Below are positions 33,266 through 41,226 of a DNA stretch of 58,342 nucleotides, piece after piece. The translations under genes and the position numbers were made by a program. The DNA comes from Nodosilinea sp. PGN35 (lineage in GTDB: Bacteria > Cyanobacteriota > Cyanobacteriia > Phormidesmidales > Phormidesmidaceae): contig NZ_JAQKQJ010000001.1 of NCBI RefSeq assembly GCF_029109325.1, positions 1 through 58,342 on the forward strand, given 5' to 3'. The first letter of the stretch is position 1; each line of letters begins with the position of its first letter. The notes under the pieces are model-generated. The model had not been told where the DNA came from, searched no databases, and was given only the letters and a program-made list of their open reading frames with translations.

Positions 33266-33322
33266 CCAACTTTTGAGAAATCAGTAGTATTAATCAGTGC
33301 TACATCCAGGGAGATGAGAACC

Positions 33323-34720
33323 ATGACGCAATTGCCCTCTGGTCTATCCACCAGGCCCGAGAGTTTTGCCCCCGCCAGTGAGTCGAACCTTCGCCTACAG
33401 CGGGCGGTAGAAAGTCTCAACCTCAATCTGGATAACGAGCTGCAGCGCTATCGGCAGGGGCGTTTGGGGCAGAGTACCCCGACTCCGGCTCGCCTACAGC
33501 TGCGGCCCAACCGCAAACCCATCGATTTAATTACCGTCAAGGCCACCCCGGCGGCGACGGCGGCGGCAGTGCCCCCACCCCCGCCTCCCAACCCCCGGCT
33601 GCAGGAGATTCTGGGGCAGGCGGCGGTGCCCAACGCTCAGTCCTTTTCGTCCCAGACTGCGGTTCACCAGGTGCGCCTCAGCCACGGCGGTACCCTGACC
33701 ACCTATCGCCCCACCCCAGACGACTATTTAGAGAGCACCGAAGCGCTGCTGGGCAGCCTGCCCACCGCTGGTCACCGCCGGGCCGAGCCGGAGTATGCCC
33801 CCTCCCTAATGCAGCAGCTCACCACCCCCCTGGGGGTCGGGGCGCTGCTGCTGCTGCTGGTAGGCAGCGCTGGCTTCGGCTACCTGGTCACTTCCCCCGA
33901 GGCCGTGCAGCACCTGAGCGACAACCCCATTACCCGCCGCTTAAAAGGTGAGCCCTCTGTTGCCGAGTCCAACAGCGAAACCACCGCAGCTCTGGAGGGC
34001 CCAAACGGTCAGGCCGAGGCAGGCTTTAAGCCCCTGGGGCCTGACCTGTCAGAAAAAGAGTTTGCCTCCCTTGATTTGAACAACATCAGCACCCTGCCCT
34101 CAACCAATTCGACCTCGCGCCAGGCGCTGCCCGGAGCAACGCAACCCGCTATGGTAGGTGCTCAGCCGCTGCCCGCTGGCGACCAGCGTCCCGGAGAGCC
34201 CACCGCCTCTACTCCTCGCCCTGGCGTGCTCACCCCAGCAGGCGGCAGCGGTGCGGTAGTGCGCGCCGAAATTGTCACCGCTCCGGGAGCCGCCGTCAGC
34301 CCCAGGGCCAGTGCCCCGGCCCCCGCGGCCCAGTCGGCCCCCGCGCCTGCCCCGGCCCAGGCTGCTCCCACCCCAAGGGTCGCGCCTCCTGCCGCCAATG
34401 CCCAGCCGCCCCAACCCCTGGCCCTAGATCGCGCCCCGGCAGCTGCCCCCGCCTCGCCGCCGCCCGCCGCGATCGCCCCCCCGGCCCCCATTACCCAAGT
34501 GCCTCCCCAGGCGTCGGCCCCCAGCTACTACGTGGTGACCGACTACAATGGCGCTCAGTCCCTAGAGTCGGCCCGCAGTGCCGTGGGTGATGCCTACGTG
34601 CGCAATTTCTCCAGCGGCACCCGTATTCAGATGGGCGCATTTTCCCAGCAGTCGTCAGCCCAAAACCTGGTGAACCAGCTCCAGGGGCAGGGAATCCCGG
34701 CGCAGGTGATCTCGCCCTAG
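33323..34720 (+). CDS. SPOR-domain membrane protein with Pro/Ala-rich linker
   Basis: This 465-residue protein has a cytoplasmic N-terminal region, one membrane helix (VGALLLLLVGSAGFGYLV, about 175-193), a long Ala/Pro-rich periplasmic linker and a C-terminal SPOR-like module (GTRIQMGAFSQQSSAQNLVNQLQGQGIPAQVIS). SPOR domains bind denuded peptidoglycan glycans, so a cell-wall or division-site role is likely. ATG 33323 is chosen for its spacing to AGGGAG. The stop codon TAG lies in the CTAG border of the repeat element at 34717, so the C-terminus ends exactly where the element begins. Confidence 0.8.
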   Translation: MTQLPSGLSTRPESFAPASESNLRLQRAVESLNLNLDNELQRYRQGRLGQSTPTPARLQLRPNRKPIDLITVKATPAATAAAVPPPPPPNPRLQEILGQAAVPNAQSFSSQTAVHQVRLSHGGTLTTYRPTPDDYLESTEALLGSLPTAGHRRAEPEYAPSLMQQLTTPLGVGALLLLLVGSAGFGYLVTSPEAVQHLSDNPITRRLKGEPSVAESNSETTAALEGPNGQAEAGFKPLGPDLSEKEFASLDLNNISTLPSTNSTSRQALPGATQPAMVGAQPLPAGDQRPGEPTASTPRPGVLTPAGGSGAVVRAEIVTAPGAAVSPRASAPAPAAQSAPAPAPAQAAPTPRVAPPAANAQPPQPLALDRAPAAAPASPPPAAIAPPAPITQVPPQASAPSYYVVTDYNGAQSLESARSAVGDAYVRNFSSGTRIQMGAFSQQSSAQNLVNQLQGQGIPAQVISP

Positions 34721-34860
34721 TAGTCAGTCAATCAATGATTGACGGGTTAACGGGGTTGACGGTCTACGGTACACGGTACACGGCTTGCTTTAAACCGCTT
34801 ACCGTGTACCGTGAACCCTAAGTCACACCTCCTGTCATTATTTTTTTGACTGAGCACTAG
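34717..34860. repeat. CTAG-bounded inverted-repeat element, subfamily A2, copy 1
   Basis: This 144-bp element has CTAG at both ends and imperfect terminal inverted repeats (CTAGTAGTCAGTCAA against the reverse complement CTAGTGCTCAGTCAA). A folded centre contains ACGGTCTACGG and CCGTGTACCGTGAACC. It is the same subfamily as 41092-41226, which lies in the opposite orientation. The first CTAG contains the stop codon of the SPOR gene, and the sequence continues TAG, giving two stops in a row. A T7 run lies near the far end. Confidence 0.85.
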
Positions 34861-34884
34861 TGAAGCGTCAGCGCGAGAAGTAAC

Positions 34885-34976
34885 GAGATAAGTTTTGAAT
34901 TTTGAAGTTTGAGTTTTGAATGCTTCCTGGGCCACAAAAATTCAAAACTCAAAACTGAGCACTCAAAACTTATCTC
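34885..34976. repeat. TTTTGAA-type hairpin repeat
   Basis: GAGATAAGTTTTGA at the left pairs with TCAAAACTTATCTC at the right. The interior is made of TTTTGAA and TTCAAAA repeats on the two arms. The spacer 34861-35035 has no gene, and this hairpin ends about 60 bp before the PspA start, so it may form part of its leader. Confidence 0.75.
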
Positions 34977-35035
34977 CCCCACCCCCCCCTGCTCGCCTGT
35001 TATGCTGAAACTGATACCACTGTGGGAGCTACTCG

Positions 35036-35719
35036 ATGGGGCTGTTTGATCGGGCATGGCGGGCTGTGCGGGCTAACCTAAATAGCGCCGTCAACCAGGC
35101 TGAAGATCCTGAAAAAGTGCTAGAGCAGGCCATGGTGGACATGCAGTCCAACCTGATTCAGCTGCGGCAGGCAGTGGCCCAGGCGATCGCCACCCAGAAG
35201 CGCACCGAGCGCCAGAGTGCCCAGGCCAAGTCCACCGCCCAGGAGTGGTACAACCGCGCCGAGCTCGCCATTCAAAAGGGTGAAGAAGAGCTGGCCCGCC
35301 AGGCCCTCACCCGTCGTCAAACCTACCTCCAGTCGGCCCAGGCCATGGATGCCCAGCTGGGTCAGCAGCGCGACGTGGTGACGGGGCTGAAAGACAACAT
35401 GCGACGGCTAGAGGCTAAAATTGCCGACGCCCGCACCAAAAAAGACCTCTACATCGCCCGGGCTCGCTCCGCCGAAGCCTCCCAGCGCATTCAAGAAATG
35501 CTGGGCCAGACCGGTACCGGCGGCTCCATTGCCGCCTTTGAGCGCATGGAGGAGCGTGTGATGGAGCTAGAGGCAAAATCTGAAGCCCTCGAAGATCTCA
35601 GCGGCGATCCCCTAGAGCGCCAGTTTGCCGCCCTAGAAGGGGGGGCAGCAACGGTAGACAGCGAGCTGGCGGCGCTGAAGAACCGTCTGGCGGGCCAGGG
35701 CGAAGTCCAAAATAGCTGA
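35036..35719 (+). CDS. PspA/IM30-family membrane-stress protein
   Basis: This 227-residue protein is an almost entirely alpha-helical coiled coil of the PspA/IM30 (ESCRT-III-like) family. It begins MGLFDRAWRAVRANLNSAVN, with the amphipathic membrane-binding helix, and the conserved DPEKVLEQAMVDMQ follows. It lacks the extra C-terminal tail seen in the longer VIPP1 proteins, so it is more likely the PspA-type paralogue than the thylakoid VIPP1. It acts as oligomers on the cytoplasmic face of membranes. It stands alone on its strand between repeat-rich spacers. Confidence 0.87.
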   Translation: MGLFDRAWRAVRANLNSAVNQAEDPEKVLEQAMVDMQSNLIQLRQAVAQAIATQKRTERQSAQAKSTAQEWYNRAELAIQKGEEELARQALTRRQTYLQSAQAMDAQLGQQRDVVTGLKDNMRRLEAKIADARTKKDLYIARARSAEASQRIQEMLGQTGTGGSIAAFERMEERVMELEAKSEALEDLSGDPLERQFAALEGGAATVDSELAALKNRLAGQGEVQNS

Positions 35720-35801
35720 GCTAGAACCTGGCCGCCGTCGCGGGGTACGGCGGTTCTGTCAGGATTTCGCCCGTCAGGGTTGGGCGGCAGGAGCTGGCCC
35801 T

Positions 35802-35931
35802 TAGGGCGTGTCATCAATTGTGGCCAAAAGACCTGCATATCAAGCCTTGCCACGCCCGACCTAACAGACAGGCTAGGGGCTGCAACCCTTGATTTTTGAG
35901 GATTCAGCAGCTAATTGATGACAGCCCCTAG
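35802..35931. repeat. Inverted-repeat mini-element with TGTCATCAATT ends
   Basis: The left end TAGGGCGTGTCATCAATTG (from 35802) is an inverted repeat of the right end, whose reverse complement is TAGGGGCTGTCATCAATTA (from 35930). The borders read TTAG and CTAG, so an insertion target of the YTAR type is possible. The interior has no coding capacity. The right CTAG supplies the stop codon of the minus-strand gene at 35928-36173. Confidence 0.7.
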
Positions 35932-36173
35932 CGTTGGGCAAACTTTTTTAGCCCAATCATCAGCAGTGCGCCACCGCCGGCAAATGCGCCGCTGGCCATA
36001 CCGTGGGCCACCCGCACCCTCGGCGATTCGCTGAGGCAGTACCTAGAGAGGGCCTGGGGCTGGTTACAGGTCTGGGTTTTAACCCGCGCCGCGCCGCCGC
36101 CCAGGAGAACCCCTGCCCCTATCGCCAGGGTTGCTCCCCACACTATGCAGTTTTTTTCGTGCTGAATAAACAT
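35928..36173 (-). CDS. Small hypothetical membrane protein
   Basis: This is a predicted 81-residue protein with two hydrophobic segments: CIVWGATLAIGAGVLLGGGA (about 9-28) and HGMASGAFAGGGALLMIGL (about 56-74). Two cysteines lie between them (TCNQ and RYCLSES). It is not recognised as a named family. ATG 36173 is used; TTG 36188 would add five residues. Its stop codon TAG is the border of the inverted-repeat element at 35802-35931, so the original C-terminus may have been different. It is transcribed divergently from the TPR gene. Confidence 0.5.
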   Translation of the reverse strand: MFIQHEKNCIVWGATLAIGAGVLLGGGAARVKTQTCNQPQALSRYCLSESPRVRVAHGMASGAFAGGGALLMIGLKKFAQR

Positions 36174-36363
36174 TTCGGTAGTTGACAAACGGTGGATTTA
36201 GGATGCCCACTTGCATCGATATCCATAACGTGCGGTCTGCTATGGCCCCCTCAAATTTTTCCAGGGGCGGTTAGCCAACCCCGCGGGGACGAAGTCTGTC
36301 CAGACGGTTGAAAAATCTAGCGCTTGTCTATATTGTTAGGGGCATTCTATAGGGCCAGGGGCC

Positions 36364-37299
36364 ATGCAGCCAGCTATGACAGGGGTCAATCGCGCACGTT
36401 CTCGATGTTTGCCGCGCCGCCTGGTCGCTGTGGCGATCGCCCTGCCCCTGCTGACCGCCCCTGGATTGCCAAGGTCGGGCTACGCCCAAGAAACTCCGGC
36501 CCCGACGGCCTCATCCCATGGGGACGCCGAGAGCGCCCTAAACCAGGGGCTCGCCCTGATTCAGCAGGGGCAAATCGATGCGGCCCTGGCCCAGTTTCAG
36601 CAGGCGGTAGCCCTCGACCCCACCCTGGCCGCTGCCCACTACAATATGGGTCTGGCCCTGCGCCAAAGGGGAGAGCTGCAAGCGGCGGCCTCGGCCTTTT
36701 GGGCGGCAATCCGGGCCGATCCACAGTTCGCCCTGGCCTACGCCAACCTGGGCGGCGCTCTGATCGAAGGCAACAATCTTGACCAGGCGGAACAGTATCT
36801 CCAGCGGGCGATCGCCCTGCAGCCAGATTTGGGCAACGCCCACTACAACCTGGGGCTGGTCTATCAGGTGCAGCGTCGGTTTCCCGAAGCGCTGGCTGCC
36901 TTCGAGCAGGCGGGGCGATACATCCCCGCCGCTCCCGAGTCATTTTTGCAGCGGGGGATTATCTACCTGCAAACGGAGCGCAATACCGAAGCCGAAGCCG
37001 TCCTGCAGCAGGCTCTGGCTATTAGCCCCCGCTACGCCCAGGCCCACTACAACCTGGGAATTGCCCGCTTTAACCAGGGACAGACGGAAGCCGCCCTCAA
37101 CTCCTTTCGCACCGCCACCCAGATCAACGGCGGCTACGCCGACGCCTACTACAGCGCCGGCCTGGCCTTTGTGCAGCTGGGGCGCTTTGAGGAAGCCCGC
37201 ACGGTGCTGGAGTACGCCAAAAACCTCTACATCACCATGGGCAACCCCACCTGGGCCGCCAAGGCCCAGAGTCACCTGGGGCAGCTACCCGAGAGCTGA
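36364..37299 (+). CDS. Periplasmic TPR-repeat protein
   Basis: This 311-residue protein has an N-terminal signal peptide (hydrophobic stretch LVAVAIALPLLTAPGL, cleavage near YAQ-E at about residue 41). About seven consecutive TPR units follow, each with the G/A-L-x-x-x-G-x-x-x-x-A pattern (LNQGLALIQQGQIDAALAQFQ, LGNAHYNLGLVYQVQRRFPEA, YAQAHYNLGIARFNQGQTEA). ATG 36376 is an alternative start. It likely works as a scaffold in the periplasm or outer envelope. No partner is visible nearby. Confidence 0.82.
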   Translation: MQPAMTGVNRARSRCLPRRLVAVAIALPLLTAPGLPRSGYAQETPAPTASSHGDAESALNQGLALIQQGQIDAALAQFQQAVALDPTLAAAHYNMGLALRQRGELQAAASAFWAAIRADPQFALAYANLGGALIEGNNLDQAEQYLQRAIALQPDLGNAHYNLGLVYQVQRRFPEALAAFEQAGRYIPAAPESFLQRGIIYLQTERNTEAEAVLQQALAISPRYAQAHYNLGIARFNQGQTEAALNSFRTATQINGGYADAYYSAGLAFVQLGRFEEARTVLEYAKNLYITMGNPTWAAKAQSHLGQLPES

Positions 37300-37429
37300 G
37301 GGATGCGGCCAAACCTGTCCCGCCCCAATTCTGAAGCCAACCCAGAATTGGCAAAACGCCGCGTCTGTCAAACCTGGATAGATTTGGCCGCTGCTGCCTG
37401 AAATCGGAGCACCCCAACTGAGCTAATTG

Positions 37430-38152
37430 ATGATTCAAGCAACCCTGAAAAAACTGGCCAGACTTTGGATGCGGGAGGTACATCCTCGCTTGATGTCCTT
37501 CATCACAGCTGCCGGAGTGCTCTGGCTTGGGGTTTGTCTGCTCCTGCTGTTTGGCTTAGCCAACCTGGCCGAAGAAGTGCTGGAACAGGAAGCCTTTGCC
37601 TTTGATGAAACGATCCTGCTGTGGATAAATCGGTTTGCCAATCCGGTGCTGGATCAGATCATGCTGGCCACCACCCGCCTGGGGGATCCTGAGGTCGTGG
37701 TTCCCCTAACCTGTATTGGCGTGGTCTGGTTGTGGTGGCGCTGGCGCTGGCGCATAGCCGCGATCTTCGCCATTACCTGTATCGGTGGGGCGGTGCTAAG
37801 CACGGGGTTTAAGCTGTTTTTTGAAAAAGCGCGTCCCGCCCTGTGGCCACAGCTGATTACCGAAACCTCCTACAGCTTTCCCAGCGGTCACGCGCTGGGG
37901 TCAATGGTGCTTTACGGGTTTTCTGCCTACCTGCTGGCGCAAGGGTTTCAGCCGCAGAAACGGTTGATCTACGGTGTTGCCGTTGTGCTGATTGGCGCTA
38001 TTGGCTTCAGTCGGATCTATCTGGGCGTTCACTGGCCCACAGATGTGGTGGCAGGGTACAGCATCGGTTTCCTGTGGCTCAGCCTGTGTGTTGGCCTGCT
38101 GCAACTTGAGACCAGACGCTCGACCAAGTCAACCAACTCTAGCGGCGACTGA
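37430..38152 (+). CDS. PAP2-family membrane phosphatase
   Basis: This integral membrane phosphatase has 240 residues and about five or six helices. The three PAP2 motifs are all present: KLFFEKARPALWP (KxxxxxxRP), YSFPSGHALGS (PSGH) and FSRIYLGVHWPTDVVAGY (SRxxxxxHxxxD). Family members remove phosphate from phosphatidate, prenyl pyrophosphates or related lipids. A role in recycling undecaprenyl pyrophosphate for cell-wall or O-antigen synthesis is possible. ATG 37430 replaces an upstream TTG. An inverted-repeat element begins immediately after its stop codon. Confidence 0.87.
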   Translation: MIQATLKKLARLWMREVHPRLMSFITAAGVLWLGVCLLLLFGLANLAEEVLEQEAFAFDETILLWINRFANPVLDQIMLATTRLGDPEVVVPLTCIGVVWLWWRWRWRIAAIFAITCIGGAVLSTGFKLFFEKARPALWPQLITETSYSFPSGHALGSMVLYGFSAYLLAQGFQPQKRLIYGVAVVLIGAIGFSRIYLGVHWPTDVVAGYSIGFLWLSLCVGLLQLETRRSTKSTNSSGD

Positions 38153-38257
38153 TATAGCTGTAGCCGGTTCGGTTGAGGCATTTTCTAGATGAACGTTCAA
38201 ACGTTTGAACGTCTTGGAGGTTTTTGAGTGTCTTAACCGGCGTGACCATGGCTATAT
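38153..38257. repeat. AACGTT-type inverted-repeat element, copy 3
   Basis: It begins TATAGCTGTAGCCGGTTCGG directly after the PAP2 stop codon and ends GACCATGGCTATA, an imperfect inverted repeat. The centre contains the palindrome GTTCAAACGTTTGAAC. It ends about 15 bp from the 3' end of the convergent fusion gene. Confidence 0.75.
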
Positions 38258-38271
38258 TGCCAATAGTCAGC

Positions 38272-39744
38272 CTAGCGAAACTTGAGCTTGCGGCAGGCGT
38301 AGAGGCACATCTTGAGCAAGATCAGCCCTTCTTTGACGTGGGCAATGTTTGAGCTGCCGTAGGTGCGGGGCTGGTAGCGAATGGGCACCTCCACAATGTG
38401 GAGGTTGAGTTTGGCGGCTCCAAACAGCAGGTCAAAGTCGCCAAAGGGGTCGAAGTCGCCAAAGTAGCTGCGTCCGGCGGCAATGCGCCGGTAGTCGCGC
38501 CGCCACAGCACCTTGGTGCCGCAGAGGGTGTCTTTGAGCGGCTGCTCGAGCAAAAACGAAAACAGCAGGGCAAAGATTTTGTTGGCCACCGTATTGAGCC
38601 AGGGCATGGCCGACAGAGAGCGGGGATAGACCAGCCGCGACCCGTTGGCAAATTCACCCTGCCCCGAGGCCAGCACCTCGACAAAGTGGGGCAAATCTTC
38701 GGGAGGTACGGTTAGATCAGCGTCGAGAATGAGCAGAATGTCGCCGCTGGCCTGGTCAAACCCCAGCCGCACCGCATCGGCCTTGCCGCGCCCCGTCTGC
38801 TGAAACGCCTTGAGGGTAAACGGCCCTCGGTAGGCCTGCACCGTATCTTGAATGGCCGTCCAGGTGTGGTCGCGAGAATGCCCTTCGACAAAGATGATTT
38901 CGGTGTGGGCACCGAGCTGGGGCAGCCGGGCGACGGCGGCGGCAATGTTGCCGGCTTCGTTGCGGGCTGGGATAACGACCGAGCAGGTGGGCGGTGCTGG
39001 GGTAGGAGTCGGCTGGGGCCGCGCCACCAGGAAGGTGGTCAGACAGAGGTGTTTGACCAGGGGCAGGGGCGCTAGGTAGCGGTTTACCAGGCCCGCTATG
39101 CCCGGCACGTATTTTGGCCAGAGAAATCGGCTGCCCCACTGGAGCGGGCGGTAGCCCGTGATCGTGAGCAGATTGGCCACGTCATTGGTGCTGAGCCAGT
39201 TTTGGGGAGGCTGGGGGCGACGCTGCCCTATCCGCTCCGCTAGATTTAGCAGCGGTTCCCACAGATGGTTGTGGAAGGTGAGGATGAGGCGGGTGTGGGG
39301 TTGGCACAGGGGCTGCAACCGCTGGAGCACGGCCTGAATATCCCCCAGGTAGCCCAGTACCCCCGACAGCAAAATATAGTCAAACTGACGATGCTCTGGG
39401 GCTAGCTGTAGGGGCTCGAGGGCTTCGGCGTCGAGGGTGTAGAAGGCGAGATCGGGGTACCTTTGGCGGGCGATCGCCGTTACCGCCGGGGCAAAGTCAA
39501 TGCCTACTCCCAGGGCCGGGGCTGTCGCCCGGAGTAGGTCGCCGGTACCGCAACCGATCTCTAGCACCCGGCTGCCGGGTGGAATAATAAATTGATGAAG
39601 CCGAGCCAGATCGTCGTAGTAGTAGCGGTTGCGACGACTCCAGCGATCTAGCTCGGGGGCAATGTAGTCAAAATAGGCCCGGATATCTTGCTTGAAGTCT
39701 TGCTTGGGGGCCTCAAGCAAATCGGTGGAATGGGCTTGAATCAC
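38272..39744 (-). CDS. Methyltransferase-glycosyltransferase (GT2) fusion protein
   Basis: This two-domain protein has 490 residues. Residues about 20-235 are a class I SAM methyltransferase (SRVLEIGCGTGDLL, FDYILLSGVLGYLGD). Residues about 255-470 are a GT2 of the dolichyl-phosphate-mannose-synthase type (CSVVIPARNEAGNI, FVEGHSRDHTW, LILDADLTVPPEDL, TLCGTKVLWRRDY). Such GT2 enzymes usually make polyprenyl-phosphate sugars or modify lipid-linked glycans. It uses a GTG start only 12 bp after the psaI stop, on the same strand, and may be co-transcribed with psaI. Substrates of both domains are unknown. Confidence 0.85.
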   Translation of the reverse strand: MIQAHSTDLLEAPKQDFKQDIRAYFDYIAPELDRWSRRNRYYYDDLARLHQFIIPPGSRVLEIGCGTGDLLRATAPALGVGIDFAPAVTAIARQRYPDLAFYTLDAEALEPLQLAPEHRQFDYILLSGVLGYLGDIQAVLQRLQPLCQPHTRLILTFHNHLWEPLLNLAERIGQRRPQPPQNWLSTNDVANLLTITGYRPLQWGSRFLWPKYVPGIAGLVNRYLAPLPLVKHLCLTTFLVARPQPTPTPAPPTCSVVIPARNEAGNIAAAVARLPQLGAHTEIIFVEGHSRDHTWTAIQDTVQAYRGPFTLKAFQQTGRGKADAVRLGFDQASGDILLILDADLTVPPEDLPHFVEVLASGQGEFANGSRLVYPRSLSAMPWLNTVANKIFALLFSFLLEQPLKDTLCGTKVLWRRDYRRIAAGRSYFGDFDPFGDFDLLFGAAKLNLHIVEVPIRYQPRTYGSSNIAHVKEGLILLKMCLYACRKLKFR

Positions 39745-39756
39745 AAACGGTTAGGA

Positions 39757-39882
39757 CTACTTCTTTAGGGGCTCAGCGGCGTCATCCCGCTCAATGTAAA
39801 GGAATAAAAAGGCCATAGCAACGGCGGGAAAAACAATCCCCACCAAAGGAACCAGAATAGAGGGTAAAAAGGCAGCTGGCAT
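39757..39882 (-). CDS. psaI: Photosystem I reaction centre subunit VIII
   Basis: This 41-residue single-helix membrane protein begins [20 protein letters not shown] and ends [17 protein letters not shown]. The pattern AAFLPxxxVPxVGxxxPxxxMxxLFLYIE is that of PsaI, the small PSI subunit beside PsaL that supports trimer formation. The charged tail after YIE is a few residues longer than usual. A GAGGTAG element precedes the ATG. It sits between a Cys-rich hypothetical gene upstream (62 bp) and the methyltransferase-glycosyltransferase gene downstream (12 bp), all on the minus strand. No psaL is present, although the two genes are often neighbours in cyanobacteria. Confidence 0.88.
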   Translation of the reverse strand: MPAAFLPSILVPLVGIVFPAVAMAFLFLYIERDDAAEPLKK

Positions 39883-39944
39883 AGGGTTTCTACCTCAATA
39901 GCAACATCACAGCGTTGAGCATAAGACTACTGCGAATTGGCGAT

Positions 39945-40340
39945 CTATATGTCTATTTTGTTACAAACTTTCTCACTCGCTGGGCTTGCTGCCTCCTGGG
40001 GCAGGCGGCTGTGCCACCAGGCCTGGGTTTCGCGGTCGAGCGTGGCGGTGTAGAGGGTGGTGACAAACGACTGGGCACCGTAGCCCTGACCGACAATTTC
40101 AACGCAGTAGGAGGGCGATCTGCGGGTGGCCATATCCGGCACCAGCCGCTTGCCGATGCGCCGCCAGCTGGGCTCTTTGCCCCGCCACTGAATGCGACAG
40201 CAGGGCCAGGGCAGCTGGTCGCGATCGAACAGACGGCAGCAGGGGCCGACCACACGGTAGGTGAGGTGGGCCCCCGGACTCTGAAAGACGTGGCCCGTAG
40301 ACCAGGGATGCTCGGAGGAGGGCGGCAGGGACGGTATCAT
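39945..40340 (-). CDS. Cysteine-containing hypothetical protein
   Basis: This 131-residue protein is not recognised. It has paired cysteines (VVGPCCRLFDRD and LPWPCCRIQW) in its N-terminal third, a basic segment WRGKEPSWRRIGKRLVPD, and a further Cys in SPSYCVEIVG. No signal peptide or membrane helix is seen. The start at ATG 40340 is chosen because the longer open frame would overlap the divergent DUF2470 gene. It is followed on the same strand by psaI. The spaced CC pairs could bind metal, but this is only a suggestion. Confidence 0.6.
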   Translation of the reverse strand: MIPSLPPSSEHPWSTGHVFQSPGAHLTYRVVGPCCRLFDRDQLPWPCCRIQWRGKEPSWRRIGKRLVPDMATRRSPSYCVEIVGQGYGAQSFVTTLYTATLDRETQAWWHSRLPQEAASPASEKVCNKIDI

Positions 40341-40388
40341 AACAGCATGTAACAACGGGCCGATTTGAAGTAGTCTACGGGATTTTCT

Positions 40389-40670
40389 ATGGCTGAGCCA
40401 ATTACTCCAGCGGTGAGCGATCGCATCTGCAAGCACATGAACGACGACCACGCCGAAGCGGTGCTGCTCTACGCCACCGCCTACGGCGACCAGCCCACCG
40501 CCACCGCCGCCGTGATGGAGTCGGTTGACCCCAACGGCATGACCCTGGCGGTGACCGTAGACGGTGCCCCCACCACCGTGCGAGTGCCCTTCGACCATAC
40601 CCTGGAGGGGGCCGAAGATGCCCACCACACCCTGGTCGCCATGCTCAAACAGGCCAAGGCCCGCGCCTAA
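40389..40670 (+). CDS. DUF2470-domain protein
   Basis: This 93-residue stand-alone DUF2470 domain starts SDRICKHMNDDHAEAVLLYA, the family hallmark, and ends HHTLVAMLKQAKARA. The same domain forms the C-terminal part of HugZ-like heme-utilisation proteins and occurs alone in cyanobacteria and plastids, where roles in tetrapyrrole handling have been proposed. It is followed 14 bp later by a small ferredoxin on the same strand, suggesting a two-gene operon with a redox or heme-linked function. Confidence 0.85.
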   Translation: MAEPITPAVSDRICKHMNDDHAEAVLLYATAYGDQPTATAAVMESVDPNGMTLAVTVDGAPTTVRVPFDHTLEGAEDAHHTLVAMLKQAKARA

Positions 40671-40684
40671 CCGGTACCGTTGCC

Positions 40685-40927
40685 ATGAGCGTCTCGATTC
40701 ATTTTTTGCCCGATGGCGTCACGGTGGAGGCCGAGGTGGGGGAACCTCTGCTGGCGGTGGCCGATCGCGCCGGGGTGAGCATTCCCACCGGCTGCCTCAT
40801 GGGGTCGTGCCACGCCTGCGAAGTAGAGCTAGAGGGGCAGGAAGAGCCCATCTGTGCCTGTATTTCGGCGGTACCGCCGGGCCGCCCGGCGCTGGTCATC
40901 AACCTCTACGTCGATCCAACTTGGTAG
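40685..40927 (+). CDS. Short plant-type [2Fe-2S] ferredoxin
   Basis: This 80-residue protein has the ferredoxin cluster loop CLMGSCHACEVEL (Cys37, Cys42, Cys45) and a fourth ligand among Cys57/Cys59 (EEPICACIS). The spacing C-x4-C-x2-C is that of [2Fe-2S] plant-type ferredoxins. It is shorter than photosynthetic PetF (about 97 residues) and lacks its acidic regions, so it more likely serves a dedicated enzyme. It lies directly behind the DUF2470 gene. A CTAG-bounded repeat begins 23 bp after its stop. Confidence 0.87.
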   Translation: MSVSIHFLPDGVTVEAEVGEPLLAVADRAGVSIPTGCLMGSCHACEVELEGQEEPICACISAVPPGRPALVINLYVDPTW

Positions 40928-40950
40928 GCGCGCGGTTCACCGCCGTGCCG

Positions 40951-41095
40951 CTAGTACTTGACCAAGCTGATTTTGACAGGGGCCAGCCGTTCTGGGTGCA
41001 GGGTACAAGGTATACGGTCTACGGCTCGCCTTGAACCTAAAACCGTGAACCGTATACCCCACTGACCCGTCATCTTTAGCTTGGCAGTCTACTAG
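40951..41095. repeat. CTAG-bounded inverted-repeat element, subfamily A1, copy 2
   Basis: This 145-bp element is nearly identical to 5602-5747, starting CTAGTACTTGACCAAGCTGA and ending GCTTGGCAGTCTACTAG. It shares its right CTAG with the left CTAG of the A2 element that follows, so two elements are joined head to tail at one target site. Confidence 0.88.
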
Positions 41096-41226
41096 TATTT
41101 AGTCAAAAAAATAATGACGGGCGGTGTGACTTAGGGTTCACGGTTCACGGTAAGCGGTTTAAGGCGAGCCGTGTACCGTTTACCGTAGACCGTCAACCCG
41201 TCACATTTAACTTGACTGACTACTAG
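41092..41226. repeat. CTAG-bounded inverted-repeat element, subfamily A2, copy 2
   Basis: This 135-bp element is the reverse-orientation relative of 34717-34860. Read on the minus strand it begins CTAGTAGTCAGTCAA and contains ACGGTCTACGGTAAACGG and a T7 run. Its CTAG at 41223-41226 carries the TAG stop of the minus-strand glycosyltransferase, followed in frame by a second TAG. Confidence 0.87.

Noticed and set aside
35036..35719. Calling the PspA/IM30 gene vipp1
   Set aside because: The protein lacks the extra C-terminal helix that typically marks VIPP1, so only the family-level name is supported.
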